DNA from: Seison nebaliae
Lineage: Eukaryota; Rotifera; Pararotatoria; Seisonacea; Seisonidae
Length of the DNA: 55,841 nucleotides
Reading direction: 5' to 3'
NCBI GenBank assembly: GCA_023231475.1
Contig: JALJEE010002827.1
Location: forward strand, 1-55,841
The translations under genes and the position numbers were made by a program. Below the pieces are notes generated by a model that saw only the letters and a list, made by a program, of their open reading frames with translations, was not told where the DNA came from and did not search any database. Position 1 is the first letter of the stretch, and every line of letters begins with the position of its first letter. Shown one piece after another: positions 1 to 11,517 of the stretch.

Positions 1-871
1 CCAAAGTATGAGCCTGGCTAATAGCTTGGCTCGAGCTTTGTATGTATAGGACTCTTATCATGTCTGGATTTTTTTTTTCCATGATGTATAGAGGACTCGA
101 GTTTTTTCACTTTGGACTCACGGATCATAATCACAGCACTACCGATAATTCCTATGAATTACCTCACCTCAACAAATAAATGAATTATTAAAAATTTCTA
201 ATGATTTTTATTCCTCTCAAATTACTCAACATTAGTTGTTGGTTTACTTGAAAATAATGGAACAACAATTATGTTTGTAGTATGGGAGAATGTAAAGTGT
301 CGATTCGGATCGGAATTAAACGATGAATAATTGTTCCAGGCTGTTGACAAATGAATGTGTGGTGCATAATAGTCTAATTCCTAATTGATTTGCTTACATC
401 TGTTCAACTTCAAACTTAACGACATTTCCAACAATTTTAATGATCATTCCATCATATAATTATCAATTATTTCCTTCTTTTTTTTGCATGTGGACATATC
501 ATATGATATTTTAACATCAACAATAGATTGATGAGTAGACATAAAAGAAAGTGATAGAGTGCAAATTAAATAGATTAGATGATTCGTCAGAATATTGATG
601 AATTGGATGAACGAGAGTAAGTGCATGAAATGATGAAATCAATTTACTCTCATTTCTCTTTCTCTTCAAATACTTTCTTAACTCCATTCTGTCAATATGC
701 GAACGAAATTAATTTATCGTCTATACGAACAATGTGGAAATTAATCAGATTGCTGACCATCATCACAATCGCTTCATTATTCCAATAAACATTTGTTTAA
801 AGAACAAATCATTCCCCATTATCATTCAACTATTCGTGCTAGTGGATCTCACTTATGTCAACCTCATTTCA
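1..871 (+). other. Upstream region of the receptor-subunit gene, with a short upstream ORF
   Basis: AT-rich, with no coding region I can support over most of its length. An ATG at 732 opens a short reading frame (732-788, 18 codons) whose peptide is hydrophobic and resembles a signal peptide, but it stops before the receptor start at 872. It may be an upstream ORF in the 5' leader or chance. No clear core promoter element was recognised. Confidence 0.4.
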
Positions 872-3674
872 ATGCAACAATTACTGATAATCTTTTCATT
901 GACAATTTCCATCCTCCTCATTCATCAATGTTGGAGCGCATCGGTTGGGGGAGGAAGTGGCAGTATCACCGTACTCAATAAAGGACAACGAGGCAGATAC
1001 AGTAGTGGAAGTAGTAGTAGTGTGAGTGAGACTCATAGTACGGGACAGATAAGTTCATTATCTGCCATTTTGGATGACGAGGAAAGATTAATTCGAGATC
1101 TACTTTATCGTTACTCTCCCAACATTCCACCCGTCCGACATCATCACGATGCAATTCTGTTGAAATTCGGATTGGAAATCATTCAACTTATCAATATGGT
1201 TTTTTTTCCTTCTTATTTCAAATATATTTTTTGGGTTCAAGTATGAAAGTTTGCAGATAATTAAAACCAATATTTGGTTACATATGGTTAATATTTATTC
1301 GTTTATTATTTCTCTCTACACTCATCAATTTGGCTCCGGGTCAAATTTGTTTAGTAATCACTTAAAATCTGAACTTTCATCTTTGAACTTTCATCTTCAA
1401 TTTAATCCCCTCCTCCTCTTTCCATTCAATAGAAATGGCATGATTATCGTCTAACATGGAAATCGCAAGACTATGGAAATATTCGCAGTATTCGCTTGCC
1501 ACCCGATCGTGTTTGGACGCCAGATATCGTTTTATTGAATAAGTTTCATTTTGAAAAAAAATCTTTTATTTTTCATTTTTAATAGTGGTGATGGAAATTA
1601 TGAAGTTTCGTACAAATGTAACGTAGTTCTCTATTCGAATGGAACTCTGTTGTGGGTACCACCAGCACTCTATAAGAGTTCCTGTATTATGAACGTGCAA
1701 TATTTCCCGTTTGACGAACAGGTTTGTGAATTACGATTCGGATCGTGGACATATCGATCGAACGGTCGTCTTATTTACGATTGGTTCGACGGATGTGATC
1801 GAGCCGATTTGACGGATTATGTAAAATCAGGAACATGGGACATTATTGATGGTACGGGAATAATTTATAACGCAAATAATTCAATTGAACTCGCACCCGG
1901 TACAACATCGATAAAAGAGACAAATTCAAAAATGATAACGAAAAATACGAGCGAGGTCGTTTTCCGTTTAAAATTGAGACGGAAATCTTTATTCTATGTC
2001 ATCAACATTGTAATTCCATGTGTGCTCATTTCATTTTTATCGATGTTCGTTTTTTATCTTCCAGCGGACGCCAAAGGGAAAATGACGTTGTCTCTCTCAG
2101 TTTTATTGGCACATATCGTTTTCATGTTATTAGTGACGCGATTGATTCCTCAAACGAGTGTCTACGTACCGGCATTGACCAGATATCTCTTACTCACATT
2201 CCTTCTCAATATTCAAGCGGTAGCTTGTACAATAATGATAATTAATTTAACATTTCGTTCTTCGTTGACTCATACTCCGATATCTTCGAAATTTTTCAAT
2301 TATCTTCTCTTTCAAGGCCTTCCTGTCATCCTGCGGATGAAGAATGAATTGAAATATCGAAAGGAAAAAAAAGAACAACGTTATTTAGAACGAGAAACTC
2401 TCCGAATTTTATATGTTCGTCTCCGCAAATTACATTGTCGTAAATGGGAGAAATTGAAGAGACAGGAACATAATTTAGAAATGAGCAGATCGAAATTTCG
2501 ACGATCAATCGATGAAGGAAAACAAATTCTTTATCGATTAAATAAATATTGTGAACGGGATGAAGAGAAAGAAGATAATTCGAAAGAAAACGAAAATAAT
2601 TCATCGAATGAATTTATTGATAATCGACCGAAAAGTTGTGATATCGTCAATCGATATCGAATCAATGACGGACATTTGACAAAAATCGAAGTAAAAAAAA
2701 ATCGGTTTGTGAAGCATTCAGACTACATCCCACCAGACCATTACAAACTCCATTATAATAACAAAGAAGAAATTTCAAATAAAGTGCCACGAAGTATCAG
2801 TGTGGATGAGAGGAAGATTAACGGAATAAATAAACAATCCATCGATCCCACCACCTCACGTCATATGTTGGAGACGCAATGGCTCCTCTCCCAACAAGAG
2901 AAACAATTATCAGATATTAAACATCGTCTCGATTCCATTCTCTTACATCGGATCGCCATAACGACGGCAAAATATACAAATTTCATAGCGAATCATGTCC
3001 GGAAAGATATTAGAAGTAAAGAAGTTAAGAAATTTTATTTAAAAACATTTGAAATTAAAATTAAATTTATTTTTTTTTAATATTTTTAGATTCAAGAAGA
3101 TTGGCGATTTATTGCACATGTCATATCGCGTTTGTTACTCATGACGACATTTTTAGTGTTCAGTGGAGGAACAGTTTATTATTTCTTAGAGAATCCTCTA
3201 TTATTCAAACGTTTCTTCTATCCAATTCTCATTCTCATTCCAAAATGGAGAAATAATCCTGCCAATCAATATGTCTTCAATGCTCCTCCCATTTCCGTTC
3301 TATCTTGTCACAATATCGCACAATCGTTCCGTCGTTTTGATATTGGACAACCAAGAATTCCTGGTAGTACTTCGGTGGATATTGTACATTTTCCGCCTAA
3401 TCTCCCTCGATTTATGTTACCGACGAATGAACTTGCAATTTCCAACAAGAATTTTCCACAACGACCGTATGAGATGGTGAAGAATATAAGACGACCGAAA
3501 TTCAGTGATTTGGAGAAAGATCGATTTCCGTTTAATTTGAAAAAAAAAAATTTTATTAGAAATCATTCATTCACACAATCACTCTCGTCTCCTTTCATTC
3601 CCATCAATCTCATCAAGAATTTGAAAGGAGATATCGGTCATCGTCGTGTTAGACCTGATTTCCCGTTGAGTTAG
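872..3674 (+). CDS. Nicotinic acetylcholine receptor-type Cys-loop channel subunit (non-alpha)
   Basis: Subunit of a pentameric ligand-gated channel in the plasma membrane. Exons fit at 872-1198, 1242-1286, 1433-1542, 1586-3023 and 3090-3674, all in phase, giving about 834 residues. The ATG at 872 is chosen because it begins a signal peptide (MQQLLIIFSLTISILLIHQC). The extracellular domain shows the family landmarks, in order: an EERLIRDLL start, a WxPDIVLLN segment, the NGDGNYEV segment, a Cys loop of C-x13-C, and GSWTY. Three membrane helices follow, then a very long cytoplasmic M3-M4 loop (roughly 270 residues, charged), then M4 after IQEDW. The vicinal cysteine pair of alpha subunits is absent, so it should be a non-alpha partner. 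M2 is unusual: Gly replaces the usual Glu at -1' (PADAKGKMTLS), and Arg sits near 20'. A tail of about 160 residues follows M4. I cannot assign an ortholog. Confidence 0.9.
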
Positions 3675-5141
3675 TGATGGAGTGACGGGGGATACTATCT
3701 AGTCAGTAATATAATAGCACGATCACAAATGACACGAGCACAACAATGAGAAGAAATGTTACGAACTGTTCTAGAAGAGTATCCGCCGTCATTCCTCACT
3801 GAAATTCACAAACGAATGAAAAAGTAAATGATGAACGTGGAGAGATTAATTCACAAAGACAATACACTAGAAATTATTGAAATTGCCATTTCCTCTCGCT
3901 AACATAGAGAACCGATAAGGGAAAAATGTCAATTCACAATATCAGCAGTTGGTGAGAAGGCAGTGGAGCATAACGAATGCAGACGGAGGAGAGCGAGAAA
4001 GAAACGTCTGCAATTGTGAAGTTGTGTGGAGAATGTGCGCGTATTTCTGTGTATATGTGTGTGAGAGAAGAAATGAAATAATTGAATGAGAGGAAAATAA
4101 CGAATTCTTCTAACGAAGAAGAAAAAACAATCCTATATGTCAATCGGTGAAATTTTCGGGAGAGAGGCGAATAAAAATAAAAAATGAAAATCGTAATAAT
4201 CATAGTAAACGAGTGGAAAGAAGAAACGTACACAAAACGAAACACAGAGACACAAATAAATGAGAAGAAGAGAGTAGAATCGTGAAGTATGTTTGATACG
4301 CGGGAAAGGAAAATACAATTTGAAACGGACCAACGAACGAATTCGGCGAACTCTCTATGTTTAATAATGAAAAGAACTTTATTGGGGGAGAAAAAGAGAG
4401 AACATTCTTCGTTTTCTTTGGCGAACTGTAGAGAGCGGTTATACACGCTACTCCCGAACTAGGTCTCTTCTTTTCACACATCTCGTACATGTCCGCGTTG
4501 CTATTCATATATCGACAACTTTCTTTAACCGTTATGGTGGGTGATAAAATAATTAGAAAAAATAAAAAATGTTATCTCGTCAATGAGAATTTTTGAAAAA
4601 AGATTCAAATCTTAAGCTTTGTCCAAGAAAATAATCCAATTTATTTTTTAAACATTTCTTAACTAATTTTCATTGGTAGGAGATTTGTACCTATAACATT
4701 TTTTTTTCTAATTGCAATTCAGTATGATTCCTTCAAACAAAATCTTCACATTTCTAACTTCACATGACTTAACTTCCTAATACGTCAATTTTTTTACAAC
4801 AAGATTCTTTGAGATATATTTGAGAAAATATTTCGATTAAAAAGTTCCCTATAAGTTGATATGCTTAAAATGACTTCAAACAATTTTTCAGTTCAATAGG
4901 AAAGATGATTTGAAATATTTAAAATTTTGTATTATGATGGAAGAATAAATGAAAGAATTTGTGTTTAATCATTGATGTTGAATGAAGAAAGAAGAATTAA
5001 GAAAAGAAGAGGAATAAGAGTAAGAGAAGTTGGTGGGATATCCAAACTCAAATTTTTTTTGAATAAACTTTAAAGAATAATGAATACTTCACATTTAAAT
5101 TAGTTTAGGGGAGGGAGTTGATATAATTCCTTTGGTGTTGT
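3675..5141. other. Intergenic between two convergent genes
   Basis: Holds the 3' flanks of the receptor subunit (+) and the convertase (-). A 102-codon minus-strand frame at 4200-4508, with another overlapping it at 3934-4446, lacks recognisable domains. The rest is AT-rich and shows nothing I can name. Confidence 0.4.
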
Positions 5142-7685
5142 TTACGTGTAGCCACGATGTCCCTTTGAATATACTTCAGGTGCTTTCTTTGTTCCATGGA
5201 GAACGATACGGAACGATTTCAATTGACCACGATTCTTAAAACGACCCACCTAAAATAATTGAATAAAAATAATTGAATATTTGAAGATTTGATTATAATG
5301 GAAATAACTCGGTCCATTATCTCCAAACGCCATTTACCTCTTGGATTCTCACCCCACGTATGTACCGACATAAAACTCCATCCTTTGAAACCAGAAGATG
5401 ATCCATCACTCTGTCTCTCGCTCAACATCATCGTCTCTTTAAATGAAAATTTTGGTAAATTTCGATTGTGAAAAATGAAAATTTAATCGAACCTGTGTTG
5501 GATGGTGACGTTAAATTGACGTGCAAATCACCACGTCTCGTATAATCGAGAGTGATGGATAATTGTACATGTTCCAGGAAATTGATTTCGTTCGATTCTC
5601 CTCGACAACCAGAAATGTTCATTTCAATCTCAACAGCCACTCTCGAATGGATGTCACTGTAAGAGAAGAATGAGAATGAGAGAAATTCAAAAAAAATAAC
5701 ATTGGGCGGAAGTTGATTGGTGAAATTTCACAAACTGATTTCGATGGAACACGTTTCCAGTATTTGGCATATTTGACAAGTTTATCGGCATCTAACAAAC
5801 CGAAACCGAATCGAGAATTCACTTGGAATCCTGCACCATTTCGCTTCCAACCGGCGTTCCTCGATAACGGAGCATAATCTGATGTCCATGCAACAAGATG
5901 TTGCATATCTCTCCATGTCAAATTTGGACTATATTCAAATTGAAAAGTTGAATAAAAATATTAATAAAATTAAACTTGGCTTGTAAAACTAATGCGAATA
6001 CTCCGGCTGCTAATGGAGCTGAAGCTGAAGTTCCTGTATGTTCATTTGTACATTTATTATGAATATCGGTCGTCGTCTAAATAAATGTTGAATAATTTTA
6101 TGAAAACTAAATTTTTTAATTCTATTAACAATCTTTGGATCGGTATATCTTCCCGATGAATAAGTAGTTGCCATAGTCGATGCACATTTCTCCGCATACC
6201 AAGGCGATTGTTGTTGTTGACTGGCGGATGAGATGGATATTGTATAGATGCTGCCTGTATAACCATCACAATCACAATTATCACCTAATCGACCACCATT
6301 TCCACTAGCCCATACATAAATTACTCCACGACCACCACGTCCCTTAAAAACGCCGAGTTTGAACGCTTCGGAAGCTAAGACTCCTGGTCCTTCTACAGTT
6401 CGTCCATCATCATTCGGACCTAAATTAATTTAGATGAATAATTGGAAAGAATAAAGAATAAAACCCCATGAAGCGGAGAAGATATCGATATGATCCAATG
6501 CATGAGTTAACGCTTGTGCTTCTATTCGATCAGTGACACGACCGTCCAACATTCTCACACCACCAATTTTCGCATCAAATGCAACTCCCACACCACAAAA
6601 ATTATTATTGGCCACCATAGCAATTTCTCCTGCACATCTCGTTCCATGTTTGTTTTCATTAGACCAGTCGTATCTTGGCATCGGATCATTATCATTTCCG
6701 TTTAAATCCGTACTTGCTTTCGGATCCTAAAATGATTATTATTATTTGAATAATTATTTGAATTTAAATTAATTTAACATAATTGGCACGAATATCAGTA
6801 TTATTCCATTCTAAACCATCATCTAGAACAGTAACAACAATTCCTTTACCAGTAATTCCTTTTTTCCACACTGGCATCACATGTAAATCCAGTCGAGTTG
6901 ACGGATTGTTATTTGTTGTTCTCAAATAGCCAAAACTTGCACTTCGACTCCTTGTGTTTTGACCCTGAAAATGGACATATATGGTGCTTGGGTGAAATTT
7001 TTGGGTAATCGTCTAACCAAATACCATTCGTTATGCCAATTTGGATCCACGAATCTCAACTGAATGTTATGTCCACTATATCGGCGATTGAATGATGTTC
7101 GTGGTCGATAAAATAGAGACGATGATGGTCGATACCGTCTCTTTTCACGATGTCTCGATTGTTGTTGTTCAATCCAATCAATCTAAAAGAAAAAAAAATA
7201 AGGAGATGAAGAATAGAAAGAAAATTAACCGATTGATGACTGCTGAGTTTTGTGTGATGAAATTCGGCTGAACGTTTAGATCGGGAACTAATTGCTGGAT
7301 GTTCAACGATGAACATATCAGGAAAATAAGCGTGAAACTGAAAAAGAAAATTTTTTTGAAAAAAAAATTCAAAAAAAATTAAATTAACATCGATAGCATT
7401 GTTGAAACCATGTTTCTTGAGATGATGATTGAGATGGTGAACGGAATAATTATTCTTCAGCTTCACAATCCATTCATTGAGATATACTTCATTCTTATGA
7501 TCGCTCGGAATCGTTTCACCGTCAGATGATGAGTGAGCAGGTTTCTTGAAATATGTTTCCGCATCTAAACTTTCATATGGATTCTCACCATCTTTCCCAT
7601 GATGTCTTATGGGAACATTCACCTTCTCGCAATATTGACACGTAATTAACATGAGGATAGGAAGGAAAGACTTAAAGAATTCCAT
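5142..7685 (-). CDS. Furin/kexin-type proprotein convertase
   Basis: Secretory-pathway serine endoprotease that cleaves precursors after multibasic sites. The start at 7685 begins a signal peptide ([19 protein letters not shown]). A prodomain follows with an RSKR site and then RHREKR, the likely autocleavage site. The S8 subtilisin triad is visible: Asp in [11 protein letters not shown], His in [12 protein letters not shown], Ser in [13 protein letters not shown]. The oxyanion residue is Asn (VWASGNGG), which excludes PC2/EGL-3, where it is Asp. A P domain follows ([18 protein letters not shown]), and the frame stops soon after [14 protein letters not shown]. There is no Cys-rich repeat or transmembrane helix, so the form seen is short and soluble, like short BLI-4 or AEX-5 forms. 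About ten small introns are needed; total length is roughly 650 residues. The TGF-beta gene lies upstream on the same strand. Confidence 0.9.
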
Positions 7686-9939
7686 CTTCCTTCAAAGTGT
7701 AATTGTTCTTCTGGGAAAGACGACTACGATGTTGATGATGTAGGAGAAATGAGAGAGATATGCGTTTCCTGTGTGGGTGCTTGCTTTTATAGCTGTGTGA
7801 TGGGAGAGATAGTTGTCAGAAAAATTAAGAATATTTTTCTTTTCTATTTCCTTTCAACGTTTCCCGTCAATAATATTCTTCCGATTAATAGTTTGGAATG
7901 TTCACCGGTGGACAATTTGGTTGTTTGGATTTATTTGATTACAAAAATATTGATTTCTCATACAATTCACTGTCCTGTCTCTGGGTGTGAGGGAGGAGAG
8001 AAAGAGATGAAAGAAAGTCAGTTTTCTTTATTGATATCAAACCGCAATGTGCGATGACGATGGAATGTAACGAGAAGCGTCAGATAAGATACTAATTCCT
8101 TGTGTCAATCAGCGGAAATAGTCAAGTGCATTCGGTAGTGTGTTCAATTTGATTTTGCACAAATTATTCTTCGATAATTCCTCCCTCCATATTTCCATCT
8201 GTGACGTCGTAGTGAGTTGACAGGCGAGAATTAAAAGAAATGTGACGGAAAGGTGAGATTTTCTCTCTTGCTAACTAGCTATTATGCGATATCTCCATTT
8301 CAATTAATTTCACAGGAATACTACTTAACAGCAGATGGTAGGCAGCTGGTGACGAAATGAATTGATGAACGATTTGTTCATTATCTATAACTGTTATCTA
8401 TCAACTCTTATATATACCTGTAAGTGGGGAAATTCATGTGTCTATATGGAATGATGTTCATTCGAACAATTTGCACGAACATCATATCATATTGATAATA
8501 CCAAGAGGAACGATCGTCAAAACAAAAACATTTTGTTAATTGCAAGAATTGTCGTCTCGTAAGAAGTAAATAAAGTGAATAAAATTCCGAAAATGATGGT
8601 TATCAAATGGTTCGATGACGATTCGAGATCGAAATCCGAATAATTCAAATCACACAAGCAAATCAAGCTAAAAAGAACAATAAATAAACGAGAGAATGAT
8701 CATTCCATTCTTTACATGTTCATCACTGTCGTAATCACAATTTCTAATTAGCGATGTCTTCCATTTCAACTGTTAAGAAGGAAGAATTAAATATTATTTG
8801 GGAAGAAGGATTAATAATGAAAAAATAATTTATCATTCATCAAAACTACTTTCATGCTATTTGTTACCATCTCTAATTATTGAAGTATGAATATCAATAG
8901 AATTGTGTGACAATCAAAAAAAATCTGTTAAGGGCCACTTCTGATCCAGCTGGAAAACCGGCTCCCACTCCTCCCCAACAAGGAACAAACAAAAACAATC
9001 TTCGATTATTCTTAAAGTTCTTTTGGAGATTCCACCAATTTCATTTTCACCGTTCACATATCAACACACACACTAACATTCATCCAAATCCATCACACAC
9101 ATACACACACATACACACACAAACATGTGGCAATTTCTATGAATTCCACAACTTTCCTTTTACAAATCTTCTCTCGCAATAATTATCGGACACTTGTTAT
9201 TCAAACGATTACTGGTTTCTATTTGTTCATCATATCAATGATTGGACATTTTTTACAATTCGTTTTGTTGGTGAAAAGAACCTTCAGAAGTTCCAAAGTA
9301 AATCATCACTAAATGATTCGTTAATTCCCGATAATTCTCTTTCATTCATTTTTATTTATTCGGTTATTTCCACTATTTATCTGACATTTCACTTCATTCT
9401 AATAGTTCAGTGTGAAACTTTACAGCTGCCGAATAATAAACACCTACTAATTTAGACGACTAGTGACAAAGATGGATAAAAAAGAAAAGAAGATGAAAAG
9501 AACAAGTTGGACACAATAAGAGAACGATATGAATGGTCGAAAGTTGAATGTTGGAGATTTATATGAATTATTACTAGGATTTTAAGTAGATAACGAACGT
9601 CGTCCAAAATCAAAATAATAATTAAGAAATAATTAAAAAACATCAACATTCTTTTTCGAATATTTCTACTTTCTCCTTTCTTATTTTTGTTGATTTGAAG
9701 CATTAACGATACTATGTGTAATGTTACGTTATCTTATGAAATTTATATCGAAATTCTTTTTGGCAAATTCGAAATTTTTCGATCAAAATTTCAATTCAAA
9801 ACGAACTTCCATCACTTCTTCCATTTTCCTCATTTTTCAGCCAAACAAAAAAAGAAACGATTTATTTATTTGATTTTAAGAAGAAAAAAACATATTCAAT
9901 TCTCATGAAATTCATATTCAACATATGACTGACTTCCAT
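7686..9939. other. Intergenic: convertase upstream region and TGF-beta 3' flank
   Basis: No convincing coding sequence. Short frames at 7749-8057 and 8907-9182 look like chance. A CA-rich microsatellite lies at about 9063-9124. A run of TATAT near 8410 is the only promoter-like string noticed, and it is too far from the convertase start (7685) to assign. Confidence 0.4.
9063..9124 (+). repeat. CA-rich microsatellite
   Basis: Interrupted (CA)n tract with ACACAC and CATACACAC units in non-coding sequence downstream of the TGF-beta gene. Confidence 0.75.
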
Positions 9940-11517
9940 TTAGAGACAGGAACAACTTTCAACATGAAAATTCATGATAGTTGATGCCAATGTATTTCCT
10001 GATGGTTTATGGAGGAATATGAATGTTTGAGCTCGTGTATGAAAAGGTCGGCAACAATGTTGTGGTCTAGTGTTGTTGAGCTTAAACGGAAACACTTCAT
10101 ATGCGGCTGTCGGTAAATTTTTCAAATGACATCCTCCGTCACACACATTGATGTAGAAACTACGAGGGGCAATTATGAAACGGAAACCGTCACCCCATTC
10201 ATCTAAATTGATGAGAACTCGTCTCATGCAACAACTCTCCAAATTGCCGTTGGTCTCATGACAATATTTCGTTTTCTTCGAGAATCTCTTTCGTATTCGA
10301 TGAGACGATTTGATATGATGAATTCCATCATAATTCTTATGGAACGGTGTGAACACTGGTGTCATATGAGGATTGTGTACGAATCTCATTAACATGTAAG
10401 TTTTGGGACGAGTTCGAACCACCATAACCGGTTTCCATTCCTTCATTGAAATCATACAAAAATATTTACAATTCTCTACATTTGAAAATTGGAGGAATAT
10501 GGAAAAGTTTTGAATTGTCTTTTTGTCTGTCATGTCGTTCAATTGTTTTAAGAATTTCTCGTCTAAATTAATCGTTATCCAATTGGTATTGAGAAACTCT
10601 TCGATTCGTTTCCGTTTTCCTGATTTCGGAACAATAATATTTGAAGTTAAATTTTTTATGGAATTCCAATTTTTATTTATTGTTTTAATTCGAAAGTTCA
10701 TTGAATTGAATTCGTGAATGATTTCCTCGATTTTCGACGATTCCTCAAATTTCCTTTTAAAGGAATTGGGGAAATGTGTATAGAAAGCAATTCTGGTAAA
10801 ATGAGTATGTTGAGTTAACATGGCTGGCGGTAGAAGATATTCGATGATGACTGCTTCTTTCGAATCTGATAAAAAAGAAAATTTTGGAATTAAAATAAGA
10901 AATGATAATTTTAAATTCAAAAAAAAATTAAAACTTTTCAATAAATTTCCGTTGATGGTCATGAGAGGAGGAATGATATTTTCTGCTTTCTCCAAATCCA
11001 AATGATATGCAGTTGAATTTATCGAAATTTCTTTATAGAAAATATTACTCATCTTATTGTGATAATTCGAACTGAAATGATTAGGAGAAAAATGATCGTT
11101 CGAATGGTCGATATGTTGATTAATATAACTAATCAATTTCATTTTACTTAAAAGTAGCATCCGATATTTGTTTATCGCTATATTCTTCCAATGTTTCGCT
11201 GACAATCCACATCGATTCCATAAATATATTTCACGTTCTTTCCCACTTAACAATTCACTTATCTGATCAATTGTTGAACGCTGAGAAGAGTTCGAAGTTT
11301 CTTTCCTCCAAATTCTTAATAATCGTTGTAACTCATCAAATAACGCCAAATTGAAATCAGTTTTATTTAGAACGTGGTCTCGAAAAATTTGAATTGCTTC
11401 ATCGTCCGCATTTTTCGGTAACTTAAATTTGTCGGTTTTTACTGAATGTTCGGAAAGAACGTAAAAGAATAAGAAAGGGTAAAACGCATTCCTCATGTTT
11501 AACAACGCGTTCTTCAT
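9940..11517 (-). CDS. TGF-beta superfamily ligand precursor
   Basis: Secreted signalling ligand made as a long precursor (up to 525 residues). The start at 11517 is followed by a hydrophobic leader (FYPFLFFYVL). A propeptide of about 400 residues follows, ending at a multibasic site (RIRKR). The mature domain of about 100 residues contains nine cysteines in the TGF-beta/activin/GDF8 layout: KYC, SCC, NVC, GGC, HCC and the terminal ESCSCL. The ninth, N-terminal cysteine separates it from the seven-cysteine BMP group. The region 10866-10934 reads as a 69-nt segment with intron-like ends (GT..CAG) and intron-like composition. It keeps the frame open, so it is probably an intron, which would give about 502 residues. 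Which nematode or arthropod ligand this corresponds to is unclear. The convertase gene downstream could process it, but that is inference. Confidence 0.9.
   Translation of the reverse strand: MKNALLNMRNAFYPFLFFYVLSEHSVKTDKFKLPKNADDEAIQIFRDHVLNKTDFNLALFDELQRLLRIWRKETSNSSQRSTIDQISELLSGKEREIYLWNRCGLSAKHWKNIAINKYRMLLLSKMKLISYINQHIDHSNDHFSPNHFSSNYHNKMSNIFYKEISINSTAYHLDLEKAENIIPPLMTINGNLLKSFNFFLNLKLSFLILIPKFSFLSDSKEAVIIEYLLPPAMLTQHTHFTRIAFYTHFPNSFKRKFEESSKIEEIIHEFNSMNFRIKTINKNWNSIKNLTSNIIVPKSGKRKRIEEFLNTNWITINLDEKFLKQLNDMTDKKTIQNFSIFLQFSNVENCKYFCMISMKEWKPVMVVRTRPKTYMLMRFVHNPHMTPVFTPFHKNYDGIHHIKSSHRIRKRFSKKTKYCHETNGNLESCCMRRVLINLDEWGDGFRFIIAPRSFYINVCDGGCHLKNLPTAAYEVFPFKLNNTRPQHCCRPFHTRAQTFIFLHKPSGNTLASTIMNFHVESCSCL
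10866..10934 (-). other. Probable in-frame intron inside the TGF-beta propeptide
   Basis: On the minus strand this stretch begins GTTTTAA and ends TTATCAG. It is almost pure A/T, and its length (69) is divisible by three with no stop. Read as protein it gives a Phe/Leu/Ile-rich hydrophobic insert that is out of place in a propeptide. Splicing it out restores an ordinary sequence. Confidence 0.6.

Noticed and set aside
4200-4508. 102-codon minus-strand frame beyond the convertase stop
   Set aside because: It has an ATG and a slightly higher GC content, but no known domain. The second half is AT/CT-rich hydrophobic noise typical of antisense purine-rich DNA. Kept only as a possible alternative 3' region.
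6430-6681. Assignment of the convertase as PC2 (egl-3 type)
   Set aside because: The oxyanion-hole residue is Asn (ASGNGG), whereas PC2 enzymes have Asp there.
8907-9182. 91-codon frame over the CA repeat
   Set aside because: No ATG start, and composition set by the microsatellite.
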